A stretch of 64,000 bases of DNA from Acidimicrobiales bacterium (GCA_035547835.1 DASZTW010000017.1:62001-126000); one strand, 5' to 3'; numbered from the stretch's first letter, positions 25,754 to 35,295 are shown. Notes: generated by a model not told the origin, from the letters alone. Numbers and translations: made by a program.

Positions 25754-27314
25754 CGGCTGGGAAGTGGGCCGCGTCCTCGCCGAGCAACGGCACCGCGACG
25801 GCGGACTCCCCTTCGACGGCGGCGGGGCCGTCGTCGGCTTCGAGCATCGCCTTGGTGAGCTCGACGGGCACCTCGACGGGGTAGTCGCCGGTGAAGCACG
25901 CCGTGCAGAACCCCGCGCCCGGCGCGCCAGTGGCTTCGGTGAGCCGATCGATGGACAAGTAGGCCAGCGAGTCGACGTCGAGGTACTGGGCGATCTCGTC
26001 GATGCTGAGGTTGGCCCCGAGCAGCTCCGAGCGGGTACCGGTGTCGATCCCGTAGAAGCACGGCCAGCGGACCGGCGGCGACGTGATCCGCAAGTGCACT
26101 TCGGCGGCTCCGGCTTCGCGCAGCATGGAGACGAGTTGGCGCTGGGTGGTGCCGCGCACGATCGAGTCGTCGACCACGACCAGTCGCTTCCCCGCGATGT
26201 TCTCGCGGAGCGGGTTGAGCTTCATCCGCACGCCACGCGCCCGCATGGCTTGGCTCGGCGCGATGAACGTGCGACCGATGTAGCGGTTCTTCACCAGCCC
26301 TTGGCCGTACGGGATGCCGCTGGCGCGGGCGAAGCCCTCGGCCGCGGGCAGGCCCGACTCGGGAACGCCCATCACCATGTCGGCTTCGGCGGGCGCCTGC
26401 GCGGCGAGCTCCTCGCCCATCTGGACCCGCGCTCGGTGCACGCTGCGGCCGTAGAGCTGGGCGTCGGGCCGGGCGAAGTACACGAACTCGAACAAGCAGA
26501 GCTTGGGGTCGAGCCGCTTGGCGGGGAACACCGCGGTCGACCGCACGCCCTCTGCGGAGTCGATGACGACCATCTCGCCGGGATCGAGCTCGCGGACGAA
26601 CTTGGCGCCGACGATGTCGAACGCCGGCGACTCCGACGCCAACACCCAACCGTCGTCGAGGCGGCCGAGGGCCAAGGGGCGGAACCCGTTGGGGTCACGG
26701 ACCCCGATCAGCCGATCGGCGTCCATCAACACAAACGAGAACGCACCACGCAGGCGGGGCAGCACGTCGACGAGCGCGGTCTCCAGCGCGCGGTCGGCCG
26801 GCACCGACGGATCCTGGCTGGCGATCGCCCGTGCCAGCAGCTCGGCCACGAGCGCGCTGTCGGACGTGGCGACACCCGGCAGCATCCCGAGCTCGTCGGC
26901 CAGCTCGGCGGTGTTCACCAGGTTGCCGTTGTGGCCCAGCGCGATGCCGGTGTCGCGGATGTCGCGGTACACGGGTTGGGCGTTGAGCCACGAGCTGGCG
27001 CCGGTGGTGGAGTAGCGCGTGTGGCCGATCGCCAAGTGCCCGGTGAGCGGTGCGAGCGTGCGCTCGCTGAACACGTTGGACACGAGCCCCATGTCCTTCA
27101 CCACAGTGAGCGCCTCGCCGTCGCTCACCGCCATGCCGGCCGACTCCTGGCCCCGGTGCTGCAACGCGTACAGCCCGGCGTACGTGAGCTGGGCGACGGC
27201 CTGGCCGGGTGCGTAGACACCGAAGACGCCGCATGCTTCCTTCAGCGTGTCGTCGCTCAACGCGAGATCACCGGGCGTGTGGTCGGCTGACGTGTCGTCG
27301 GCGTCGGCTGGCAC
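25719..27314 (-). CDS. purF: Amidophosphoribosyltransferase
   Basis: Committed step of purine synthesis: PRPP plus glutamine to phosphoribosylamine. The N-terminal nucleophile Cys lies in EACGVFGVYAPGQ after a propeptide of about 28 residues that must be removed. The glutaminase part includes GLYALQHRGQESAG and the PRPP loop is VVVDDSIVRGTT. Four cysteines (in LCLFEF, PCFYG and GFCTACF) match the 4Fe-4S type of PurF found in Bacillus. 531 aa; it is first of the purF-purM-pyrE unit. Confidence 0.95.
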   Translation of the reverse strand: MPADADDTSADHTPGDLALSDDTLKEACGVFGVYAPGQAVAQLTYAGLYALQHRGQESAGMAVSDGEALTVVKDMGLVSNVFSERTLAPLTGHLAIGHTRYSTTGASSWLNAQPVYRDIRDTGIALGHNGNLVNTAELADELGMLPGVATSDSALVAELLARAIASQDPSVPADRALETALVDVLPRLRGAFSFVLMDADRLIGVRDPNGFRPLALGRLDDGWVLASESPAFDIVGAKFVRELDPGEMVVIDSAEGVRSTAVFPAKRLDPKLCLFEFVYFARPDAQLYGRSVHRARVQMGEELAAQAPAEADMVMGVPESGLPAAEGFARASGIPYGQGLVKNRYIGRTFIAPSQAMRARGVRMKLNPLRENIAGKRLVVVDDSIVRGTTQRQLVSMLREAGAAEVHLRITSPPVRWPCFYGIDTGTRSELLGANLSIDEIAQYLDVDSLAYLSIDRLTEATGAPGAGFCTACFTGDYPVEVPVELTKAMLEADDGPAAVEGESAVAVPLLGEDAAHFPADDVRRRGRAGG

Positions 27315-27387
27315 CTCGCCATGATCGCATGTCGGGCGCGCAAATCAACCATCACGCGACGTACCAGGTGCGGGAGGGGTGGGAGGT

Positions 27388-28056
27388 TCAGCGACGTGCA
27401 GGGCGCCGGCTGCGGCGGTACAGCACGTAGCCGGCGAAGAGCAGCGCCAGCGCGACGACCACCCACAGCAAGATCGTGGCGCCGGTGTGGGCCAGCGAGC
27501 CGCTCGAGCTCGACGGGCTGCTGGCCGCGCTGAGCGCACCGATGACCTCGAACGGCCCGAGGTTCTTGCTGAACGACTGGCCCGAGATCAGCCCGTTGTA
27601 CGTGCGCAGCGCGATGGCCGGCACGTCGAAGGTGATGTGGGTCATCCCCGTGGTCTGCGCGGCGTGGTCGGGCACCGCAGCCCTGCCGAACGCGACGGCC
27701 GGGGCCGCCGCGGCGCCGTTGACCCCGTTGGGGGCGTCACCGGCGAGCAGCTGGCCGAGCGCCACTTGGATGTGGTCGAAGAACACCCGCACCGTGACAC
27801 CGGGCGCCACGCCCGTGCACACGACCGAGACGCGGGTGCCGACGGGACCGCGGGTGATCGTGAAGTGGCACTGGATCTGGCTCGCCGGCGGCGTCGAGGT
27901 GGTGGTGCAGCCGTACGTGGGGTCACAGGTCTGCGCCGCGCTGCCAGCCGAAGTCGACCGGGCGCCGCTCGCGCCCGCCGGCAGTGCCAGCGCGAGCAGG
28001 CACGCCAAGGCAACGGTGACGAACAGCCCAACCTTGCGCTTCATCGCGGTGGTCAT
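27388..28056 (-). CDS. Secreted LAXTG cell-wall anchor protein
   Basis: Predicted surface protein: a classic signal peptide (MTTAMKRKVGLFVTVALAC ending near residue 30), a body with four Cys that could form disulfides, a Ser-rich stalk, then LAHTG, a hydrophobic helix and the positive tail RRSRRPARR. LAXTG is the sorting signal used by class E sortases in actinobacteria. The body has no family I recognise. I chose the ATG with GGAG about 10 nt upstream; 30 further in-frame codons exist but precede the signal peptide. No sortase gene is in the window. Confidence 0.82.
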   Translation of the reverse strand: MTTAMKRKVGLFVTVALACLLALALPAGASGARSTSAGSAAQTCDPTYGCTTTSTPPASQIQCHFTITRGPVGTRVSVVCTGVAPGVTVRVFFDHIQVALGQLLAGDAPNGVNGAAAAPAVAFGRAAVPDHAAQTTGMTHITFDVPAIALRTYNGLISGQSFSKNLGPFEVIGALSAASSPSSSSGSLAHTGATILLWVVVALALLFAGYVLYRRSRRPARR

Positions 28057-28248
28057 GGTGCAGGCTCCCGGGCGGTTGGGGGTTCCTGACGGGCGTCGGA
28101 CCCAACACCTGAATCGTACAGAACGCGGAGTGTAGTGGCGAGTCACGGTGTTTGTCCGTGTTGTTCACTATATGTGGTTATGAGCACGCAGAACGTGTCG
28201 GTGAGGCTGACGGCCATCTGCCACCTCGCAGGGCGGCGGGCCTGACGA

Positions 28249-30183
28249 TCAGCCGATGCGACTGCTCGCGGTCTTCGGACCGCTTGCGGGGATCGGGGCC
28301 CGCCCGCCTTGCAGCAACCACGACCCGGTGAGGGTCACGGACGCGTCGATCGGCTTGGTTCCGCTGGCCGTCAGGTTCACGCGCGCGGTCGTCGGCCGCA
28401 CGCGCGCTTGGGGCACCAACAGCCACCCGATCGGGCTGGCGCTCGGCAACAGCGCGAGGTGGATCGTGAACGTGTCGGTGGTGGAAGCGCGCGTGTTCAC
28501 CTCAAAGCTCACGACCTCACGCCCGCCCTCGGTGTACACCGCCGCCGGCGTACCGGTGGGCCCGTCGACCCCTTGCAGTTCGGTCCCGGTCGGCACGTAC
28601 AGCGACGCGACGCCGTGGTACAGGCCGCGCTGCAGCGGCGCTTCGAACGGACCGAAGACGTACTGCAGGGTTCCGTTGGTCGGCGCGGTGTTGTGCAGGG
28701 AGACCTGCACGTCGACGAAGCGGCGCGTGTCGCCTTTGGGGGCAGCGACCGAACGCACGTCGAGCGCGGTGTCCATGTAGTAGTCGAGCTTGTTGCCGCT
28801 CATGTTCTGAAGCGTCAGCGACAAGTAGTCGGAGTCCGGTGCCGGCATCGCACCGTCGGCGTCGAAGAAGCGGAGCTGGGTCGATGCCACCGACTGGGTG
28901 GACCACATCAGGAGGTGGCGACCCCCGACCGCGTCGGACAACGAGCTCGCGAGCTGCCGCATGCTCGGGTAGTCGCCGTTCAACAGCCGGTCGAAGCAGG
29001 CACGAGCGACGTCGCCGAGCACGTTCTCGCGCTGGTCGCGGTCCTGGAACAAGAAGTACGCCTGGTTGACCGTGAAGTCGACCAGGTTGTCCGCGCTGAC
29101 GCGGCCCACGCCGGGAACGTCGACGGGCCCGATGGCCTGCAGGATCGCGGCCAGCCCCGCCGGATCGATCTGGATGACCCCATCGACGGGCTTGCCGGTG
29201 GCGGTGGTGTACAGCTGCCCGAGCACGGGCGCCACCGTCGGGAAGTCCGCGCCGAGCGTGGCTTGGCGGAAGTTGGTGTCGTACGCGTAGCCGTCCCAGC
29301 GGCGCCGGAAGTCGTCGGGCAGCTGGTCACCGACGTGGGTCGTGACGGCCGGCAAGGTGCCGACGTTGCCGAACGGCCCGAGCGTGAAGCGGCCGTTCGC
29401 GGCGTCGAGCTCGCCGTACGACAGGATCATGCCGCCGGCGCCGCGCTCCTCGGCCGTGTTGGCGACGGCGATCAGGTAGCGGCGGGCCCCGTTCGCACCG
29501 GCCATGTCGTCGAGCAGCGCCATGCCGCGCGAGAGGATCTCGAGCTGGCGACGCCGCGCCACCGCCTCGTCGTGGACGCTGCGCTGGAGGTCGGCCACCG
29601 GGCCGATCAGCCCCGAGCTGCTCGGCTGCTGCGACGACCCCGGGAGCACCGAGGCGAGCTGCGCGGTGGCACGCTGCGCCGCGACCACGGTGCGCAAGGG
29701 GATGCCCCCTTTGTCGAGCGACACCTCGAGCTTGCCGTTCGGACCTTGGAGCGGCCGGGACACATCGAGGATCTGCGCGCCGCCGCTGACCATCGTGTAG
29801 GCCAAACCGACACTCGACCGCAGCGCGTGGATGTTCTGGTGGACGACCGGCAGCCAGTCGATGAGGTCGAACTCGATCCCCCCGTACACCCGGCTGTTCG
29901 CTCGCGAGATGATCCGCTGCGCCTGCGACAAGTTCGAGCGGGCGGCGGCGAGTTGCCCGTCGCTGACCTGCTGCTCCACGGTCTGCAAGATGTTGCGTGC
30001 GTGACGCAGATCGCTCGCCACGCTGCGGAGCTTCCACAGCGCCACGAGTCCCGCCACCACGAGGACCACGAACGCCACCAGCACGACGAAGACGAGCGCC
30101 TCCAGGCCAGGCCGGTCGCGCAGCCATCGGAAACGAGGTCGTCGCCGGCTCGATGAACGGGCCGCCGCCGAACGGACGGCCAT
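28249..30183 (-). CDS. DUF4012 domain-containing membrane-anchored protein
   Basis: A 644-aa protein with a basic cytoplasmic N terminus, one transmembrane helix at about 28-50 and a large extracellular part. The DUF4012 region is recognised by YLIAVANTAEERGAGGMILS near 240, by RQATLGADFPTVAPVLGQLY near 300 and by the DGVIQIDPAGLAAILQAIGPV segment. DUF4012 proteins are common in polysaccharide clusters of Gram-positive bacteria, but their biochemical role is not settled. The gene shares one base with the coiled-coil gene upstream, and both are divergent from the Wzz/BY-kinase pair. Confidence 0.85.
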   Translation of the reverse strand: MAVRSAAARSSSRRRPRFRWLRDRPGLEALVFVVLVAFVVLVVAGLVALWKLRSVASDLRHARNILQTVEQQVSDGQLAAARSNLSQAQRIISRANSRVYGGIEFDLIDWLPVVHQNIHALRSSVGLAYTMVSGGAQILDVSRPLQGPNGKLEVSLDKGGIPLRTVVAAQRATAQLASVLPGSSQQPSSSGLIGPVADLQRSVHDEAVARRRQLEILSRGMALLDDMAGANGARRYLIAVANTAEERGAGGMILSYGELDAANGRFTLGPFGNVGTLPAVTTHVGDQLPDDFRRRWDGYAYDTNFRQATLGADFPTVAPVLGQLYTTATGKPVDGVIQIDPAGLAAILQAIGPVDVPGVGRVSADNLVDFTVNQAYFLFQDRDQRENVLGDVARACFDRLLNGDYPSMRQLASSLSDAVGGRHLLMWSTQSVASTQLRFFDADGAMPAPDSDYLSLTLQNMSGNKLDYYMDTALDVRSVAAPKGDTRRFVDVQVSLHNTAPTNGTLQYVFGPFEAPLQRGLYHGVASLYVPTGTELQGVDGPTGTPAAVYTEGGREVVSFEVNTRASTTDTFTIHLALLPSASPIGWLLVPQARVRPTTARVNLTASGTKPIDASVTLTGSWLLQGGRAPIPASGPKTASSRIG

Positions 30184-32432
30184 CAGTCGGACGCGTCGGG
30201 CTCGAGCAGATCGCGGAGCCGCTTGGTGACGGCATCGGCCAGCCGATCAAGCTGCTCGTCGTCGAGGGCAACGGGCGAGGGGCGGGCCTTCAGGTTCAGC
30301 CGCCGGCGCAAAGCAGCGATCTCGGTGCGGAGCGCTTCGAGGGCTTCGGCGTCGGCCGTGCCGCCCGGCGCGGCCTTGCCTGCGCTCTTGCCAGCCCTCC
30401 CGGCGGCTGGCGCCGGCTGGCGCATGCCCTCGAGGCTCTCGCGCAGTTCGGCGAGGTCACGTCGAACCGCGGTCAGGCCCTTGTTCGACCCAGACGCCTC
30501 GATCAGGTTCCGCAGCTCGCTGAGCTCGGCGGCGACCTCGGCGGGGTCCACGTCCGAAGCCGAGTCGGCCCGCCATGACGCCAAGTCCGCGTCGAGCGCC
30601 GCGGCCGCGCGTCGCAGCTCGCCGACTTCGTTGCGCAGCGCCGCCAAGTCGGCCTGCACCGGCTCGAGGTCGACGGCAGCCAAACCTGCGGACGCAGCCG
30701 CCGGCGACGCCAGATCTTCGTCGTCTTCGATCGGGACGAGCTCGATCACCTCGCGCAGCTCCAACAAGCCGTCCGCTGCTTCGCTGAGGTGCAACTGACG
30801 CTCGTGCACCTCCTCGAGCAGCGCGCGCAGCTCGGTGACGTCGGGAGGCGAGACCGCGGGTGAAGGCCGCGCGTCGGTCTGGTCGGCAACCGAGTGCCGG
30901 AGCGCGGCGAGCTCCTCTTGGATGTCCGCGAGTTGGGCCGACAGCTGCTCGGGATCGAGCGACAGCGAGGCCAGACCACCGAGGTCGTCATGCAGCCGAG
31001 CCAACTGCCGGACGACTTCGGGTTGCGCCGCGGGCGGTGGAACCGACGCGAGCGACGCGCCTTCGAGCGACCCCGCCGGCGCGGCCTCGGCGAGCGACTT
31101 GCGGATCCGGGCGCTCTCGGCGCGGCCCGCACTTATCTCGGCTCCCAGCGCAGTGTCGAGCTCGTCGATCCGATCCAGCATGCGATCGCCGAACAAGTCG
31201 AGACCTTCGACGACCTGGCGCGACAGCTTGTCCGTGGCGATGGCGAGCTCGCGGCCGGAGTCGAGCTGGCTCGTCAGGCGTCTCGACATGTCGGCGATGA
31301 CGGTCTCGAGCTCGCCGATCCGCACGCTCAACGAGTGCAGGGCGTCGTCGCCGTCAGCGGCCGCCCGCACGAGCTCGGCCAAGGAACGATCGGTGTTGCG
31401 GACGCGCTCCTCCGCTTCGTCGGCCTGGTTGCGGACGAGCCGGCTGACCGTGTCGGTGTGGTCCTCGAGCCGGTCGGTGAAGGCCGAACGGAGACCCGAC
31501 GAGCTGGCGGCCAGCGCGTCGACCCGGGAGGAGAGCGTGCGAATGGCCGCCGACATGGCGTCGGCGTCGACCGGCCCCCGCGGGCCGACCGACGAGGCGG
31601 GCAGCGAACCGGGTCCGACCAAGTCGAGCGAGGTGCTGACCGGCGGCCAGGGCTCCTCCGCGGCAGGCCGAGCGCCGCCGGGCGTGGCCGCGGCCTCGTC
31701 GCGCGGGGCACGGTCGGAGCCCGCAGCGCGCGCCGAGCCGCCGGACGGAGCGGCAACCGGCGGCGGCTCCTCACGGGTCGCGTGCCCGCTGGAGGTCGCT
31801 TGGCCGACGGGCGTGACCAGGGCGGAGGGGTCCGGGGGCGGGAGCGCAGCCGATGATCCTTCGCGAGAAGCCTCGGACCCGGTCGTCGAGGTGGCAGCCG
31901 GGGTGCGGGCCGCCGGCGCATCGGCTGGCGACGCCGCCGCGGCGGCCCCCGGCGCGGCGGCTGCAACCGAGCCCGATCCCGGCGCGTCGGGCTCGGTGTC
32001 GGGGCTCCCCATCGGCACGTCGGCCCCTGGCCAACTCAGCCGCACACCGAAGTCAGAAGCCCCCGAGCTCGGCGCCGCCGCCGGCGGGGACGGCGGTGCC
32101 CCGCTGCCGGTCGCACGCGGTTCGTCGGCGGCGCCGGCGGGCGGCGTGCCGGCCGACTCGCGCGCAGACTCGTCCGCGGCAGATGCGACAGGAACGCCGG
32201 CGGTCGGCTCCTGGGCGCCGTGGTCGGGGGGTTCGCCCGGGGAGCTCGAGCTGGCCGGCGCGGCGCGCGGATCCGGCTCGTCGGTCGAGGTCGGCGAGTC
32301 GCGGCGGTCGGCCGCGGCGTCGGGGTCCGTCGCTCCCGCTCGCTCGCCGCGGTCGCGCGGCGCTACGTCGGGCTCGGCATCGTCCGCCAGACCGTCGCCT
32401 GCATCGTGATGGTTCGAATCGTCAACGGCCAT
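30183..32432 (-). CDS. Large Ala/Pro-rich coiled-coil protein
   Basis: No known family. The first 250 or so residues are low-complexity, rich in Ala, Pro, Ser, Asp and Glu and probably disordered. The remaining 480 show long heptad-like helical stretches, such as TLSSRVDALAASSSGLRSA, LRSELETVIADMS-like segments and ELRRAAAALDADLASWRAD, so a long coiled-coil rod is expected. No transmembrane segment or catalytic motif is visible. The C terminus ends in DRLADAVTKRLRDLL. It is directly coupled to the DUF4012 gene and may be a cytoplasmic scaffold for surface-polymer assembly. Confidence 0.72.
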   Translation of the reverse strand: MAVDDSNHHDAGDGLADDAEPDVAPRDRGERAGATDPDAAADRRDSPTSTDEPDPRAAPASSSSPGEPPDHGAQEPTAGVPVASAADESARESAGTPPAGAADEPRATGSGAPPSPPAAAPSSGASDFGVRLSWPGADVPMGSPDTEPDAPGSGSVAAAAPGAAAAASPADAPAARTPAATSTTGSEASREGSSAALPPPDPSALVTPVGQATSSGHATREEPPPVAAPSGGSARAAGSDRAPRDEAAATPGGARPAAEEPWPPVSTSLDLVGPGSLPASSVGPRGPVDADAMSAAIRTLSSRVDALAASSSGLRSAFTDRLEDHTDTVSRLVRNQADEAEERVRNTDRSLAELVRAAADGDDALHSLSVRIGELETVIADMSRRLTSQLDSGRELAIATDKLSRQVVEGLDLFGDRMLDRIDELDTALGAEISAGRAESARIRKSLAEAAPAGSLEGASLASVPPPAAQPEVVRQLARLHDDLGGLASLSLDPEQLSAQLADIQEELAALRHSVADQTDARPSPAVSPPDVTELRALLEEVHERQLHLSEAADGLLELREVIELVPIEDDEDLASPAAASAGLAAVDLEPVQADLAALRNEVGELRRAAAALDADLASWRADSASDVDPAEVAAELSELRNLIEASGSNKGLTAVRRDLAELRESLEGMRQPAPAAGRAGKSAGKAAPGGTADAEALEALRTEIAALRRRLNLKARPSPVALDDEQLDRLADAVTKRLRDLLEPDASD

Positions 32433-32667
32433 GGTCGATCAGTTCTCCCCCGCTGCTGCACACCCCTGGCCCAGCCCACGGTTCGACGAGGCTACCGCCG
32501 CCCCTGGACCCCCCGCCGCCACCTGCCGCGGAGGCGCCGCCGGGGCGACGTGCGCTTCGCCGAGTGCAGGAGAGATGCCTCGCCGTGACGAACCGCTTCG
32601 CGAACGCCTAGATTGCGCCTTCGGTCCGGTGGCCCCTCTGGACGACCGCGCGCCCGCAAACCCCAAC

Positions 32668-33441
32668 ATGGAACTCCGTCGCTACCTGTCCATAGCTCGC
32701 CACCGGCTGCCCTTGATCATCGTGATCGTCCTGGCAGCCCTGCTCGGCGCGTACCTGATCACGCCACGCCAGTCGCGCTATTCGGCCACCACCACGATCT
32801 ACGTCGGCCCAAAGACGCTGTCGCTCAACCAGACCGGTGCGGCGGCACAGGCCGGCTCTGCGACCACGGGTTACGACCGCTTCATCAACACGTTCGTGCA
32901 GATGATCCAGACGCTCGACATCGCGGACTCGGCACAGGCCAGGGCCGACGTGCCACGCACACCGAAGGAAGTCCTGAGCGAGGTCTCCGCCCAGCAGATC
33001 TTCGCCACGAACCTCATGCAGATCACCGTCACCGATCGTGACCCGACGGTGGCCAAGCAGCTCAGCCAGGCGGTGTCGGACGCCTTCATCGCCAAGGCGA
33101 ACACGCTGTCGCAGGGCAACGACGCAGAGGCGTACGTGACCGTCCTGCAACCGCCGGTGCTGCCGACCACCCCGCTCGACAACGGCATCATCCGCAACAT
33201 GCTCATCGGGCTCGCGCTGGGCGTCGTCGTGGCCGGCATCGTGGTGGCGTTGCTCGAATACGTCGACATCACCATCCGGGTGCCCGACGACGTGGAGCGG
33301 CGCCTCGGCCTCCCCGTGTTGGGGGTCATCCCCGCGCTGGGCGACCGCCTCCCGACGAGTCGCACGACCCGGGTCCAGCCGGCACGGGCTTCTCGCCGCC
33401 ACGAGCCCACCAGCGCGCCGCGGGCGGCGTCCCATGGCTAA
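32668..33441 (+). CDS. Wzz-type chain-length determinant / BY-kinase activator
   Basis: Polysaccharide co-polymerase with a cytoplasmic N terminus MELRRYLSIARHR, a first membrane helix (about 14-32), an extracellular helical domain and a second helix near 180-205. The proline-containing junction LQPPVLPTTPLDN just before helix 2 is typical. The basic, partly disordered C terminus would contact the kinase encoded next. I use the ATG at 32668 because the Wzz fold begins there; an in-frame ATG at 32575 has an AGGAG site but at poor spacing. Its end overlaps the kinase gene by 8 nt. Confidence 0.85.
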   Translation: MELRRYLSIARHRLPLIIVIVLAALLGAYLITPRQSRYSATTTIYVGPKTLSLNQTGAAAQAGSATTGYDRFINTFVQMIQTLDIADSAQARADVPRTPKEVLSEVSAQQIFATNLMQITVTDRDPTVAKQLSQAVSDAFIAKANTLSQGNDAEAYVTVLQPPVLPTTPLDNGIIRNMLIGLALGVVVAGIVVALLEYVDITIRVPDDVERRLGLPVLGVIPALGDRLPTSRTTRVQPARASRRHEPTSAPRAASHG

Positions 33442-34288
33442 GCGCCGCGCGCCAGCCACCAGGCGTCGCCGCCGGGGCGGCGATCCCGACCAAGCCACTC
33501 GCACCGTCACGCGCGACGAAGCGTTCCGCGTGCTGCGCTCGAACCTGCAGGTGGCGATCGACGACTTGTCCAACCCGGTCGTGCTGATCACGTCCGCGCA
33601 GGGCAGCGAGGGCAAGACGTCGCTCAGCGTGAACTTGGCCGAGTCGCTCGCCATGGCGGGCTCACGGGTGGTGCTGGTCGACGCCGACTTCCGGAACCCC
33701 GACTCCCATCGATTGCTGGGCGCGCACAACGAGGTCGGCATGTCCGACGTGCTGCTCGAGCGCTCGACCCTCGAAGACGCGCTGCAGTACGTGGAGCTCC
33801 CCAGCCGCCGCACCGACACGCCCCCCGCCGGCCTCTACTTCTTGTCGACCGGGCAGGATGTCCACGACCCGGCTGAGCTGTTGGGGTCGCGACGCACGGG
33901 CAAGTTGCTCGAGGCACTCTCCAAGCAGGCCGACATCGTGCTGCTCGACACCCCTCCTGTCCTGCCGGTGGCGGACACGCTGGTGATCGGCCGTTTGGCA
34001 GCCGGCGCGGTCTTGGTGATCGAGGCCAGGCGCACGCCGATCCCTGCCGTGATCCGCGCCAAGGACGCGCTCACCCGGAACCAGACCCGGGTCCTCGGTG
34101 TGGCGTTGAACCGGTTGCAGGACCGCGACGCCGGCGAGAGCACCGGCTATGGCTACGGCTACGGCTACGGCTACGGATCGGGGGCCAGCGCCGGCGAGCG
34201 GCCACGGCCCGGCGAGCGGCGGCGCGGTGCCGACGACAACGGCCTGCCGCACCCCGAGTTGGTGGTCGACGGCCAAGCCGAGGAGTGA
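33434..34288 (+). CDS. Bacterial tyrosine kinase / CpsD-CapB family ATPase
   Basis: Cytoplasmic BY-kinase that works with the Wzz protein encoded just before it to control polymer length. The modified Walker A is SAQGSEGKTSLSVNLAE near 55, Walker A' is VVLVDADFRNP near 78 and Walker B is IVLLDTPPVLPVAD near 175. After the ATPase core comes a tail with five Gly-Tyr dipeptides, likely the autophosphorylation cluster, then an Arg-rich end. At 284 aa it is the separate-chain Gram-positive type. Confidence 0.9.
   Translation: MAKRRAPATRRRRRGGDPDQATRTVTRDEAFRVLRSNLQVAIDDLSNPVVLITSAQGSEGKTSLSVNLAESLAMAGSRVVLVDADFRNPDSHRLLGAHNEVGMSDVLLERSTLEDALQYVELPSRRTDTPPAGLYFLSTGQDVHDPAELLGSRRTGKLLEALSKQADIVLLDTPPVLPVADTLVIGRLAAGAVLVIEARRTPIPAVIRAKDALTRNQTRVLGVALNRLQDRDAGESTGYGYGYGYGYGSGASAGERPRPGERRRGADDNGLPHPELVVDGQAEE
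34145..34174 (+). repeat. Hexanucleotide repeat coding the kinase Tyr cluster
   Basis: Five tandem GGCTAC units (the first GGCTAT) encode five Gly-Tyr pairs. Slippage here would change the number of phosphorylatable tyrosines in frame. Confidence 0.8.
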
Positions 34289-34290
34289 CG

Positions 34291-35295
34291 ATGGCGGGCT
34301 TCACCCCCGACCAGGGGTTCTGGCGCCACCGCCCGGTGGCGGTGACCGGCGCGACGGGCTTCCTGGGCAGCCACCTCGTGGCAAAGCTCGTGGAGCTCGG
34401 GGCCGACGTCGTGATCTTGCAGCGCGACCTCGTGCCCAGCCACCCGATCATCGACGGGTGGCGCGCACAGGTACACGTCGTCGAAGGCGCGGTCGAGGAC
34501 CAGGCCAGGTGTGAACGGCTGCTGGGCGAGTACGAAGCGCGCACCGTCTTCCACCTCGCGGCGCAGACGCAGGTGGGCGTCACGAACCTGAACCCGATCT
34601 CGACGTTCGAGGCCAACATCACCGGCACGTGGGCGCTGCTCGAGGCGGCCCGACGCTCGCCTCGCGTCGAGCAGGTGGTGACCGCATCGAGCGACAAGGC
34701 GTACGGCGCGCAGCCGGTCCTCCCGTATGAGGAGACCATGCCGCTGACCCCCGTGCACCCTTACGACGTGTCGAAGGCCTGCGGCGACTTGATCGCGGCG
34801 AGCTACCACGCCACGTGGGAGGTCCCGGTGGCCGTCACCCGCTGCGGCAACTTCTTCGGCCCCGGCGACACGAACTGGGAACGCCTCGTGCCCGGCACGA
34901 TCCGCTCCGTGCTCGAAGGTCGACGACCGATCGTGCGGTCCGACGGGACGTTGCTGCGCGACTACCTCTACGTCACCGACGGCGTGCTCGCGTATCTGTG
35001 CCTCGCCGAAGCGATGGCGGCCGACCCCGGGCTCGCCGGGGAGGCGTTCAACTTCTCCAACGAGCAGCCGCTCGACGTGCTGGGGCTGATCGCGCTCATC
35101 CAGGACGTGGCCGGCACCGATCTGGAGCCCGACATCCAGAGCACCGCGCGCCACGAGATCCAAGCGCAACACCTCTCGGCGGCGAAGGCCCGCAAACAGC
35201 TCGGTTGGGCGCCCACTTACACCATGCGCGAGGCGATCGAGGAGACGGTCGCGTGGTCGCGCGAAGTCCTCGCCGCCGGGGGCGCGAATGGCTGA
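34291..35295 (+). CDS. NAD-dependent sugar-nucleotide dehydratase (CDP-glucose 4,6-dehydratase-like)
   Basis: Extended short-chain dehydrogenase. The nucleotide motif is TGATGFLGSH near 20, the catalytic Ser-Asp-Lys region is ASSDKAYG near 130 and the active-site YDVSK is near 155. HLAAQTQVGVTNLNPISTFE and RCGNFFGPGDTNWERLVPG fit the CDP-glucose/GDP-mannose dehydratase group. CDP-glucose is favoured because a cytidylyltransferase-like gene occurs at 45467. The ATG is preceded by GAGGAG; a GTG two codons earlier also exists. It is in a + strand run with the kinase gene and the next SDR, overlapping the latter by 8 nt. Confidence 0.82.
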   Translation: MAGFTPDQGFWRHRPVAVTGATGFLGSHLVAKLVELGADVVILQRDLVPSHPIIDGWRAQVHVVEGAVEDQARCERLLGEYEARTVFHLAAQTQVGVTNLNPISTFEANITGTWALLEAARRSPRVEQVVTASSDKAYGAQPVLPYEETMPLTPVHPYDVSKACGDLIAASYHATWEVPVAVTRCGNFFGPGDTNWERLVPGTIRSVLEGRRPIVRSDGTLLRDYLYVTDGVLAYLCLAEAMAADPGLAGEAFNFSNEQPLDVLGLIALIQDVAGTDLEPDIQSTARHEIQAQHLSAAKARKQLGWAPTYTMREAIEETVAWSREVLAAGGANG

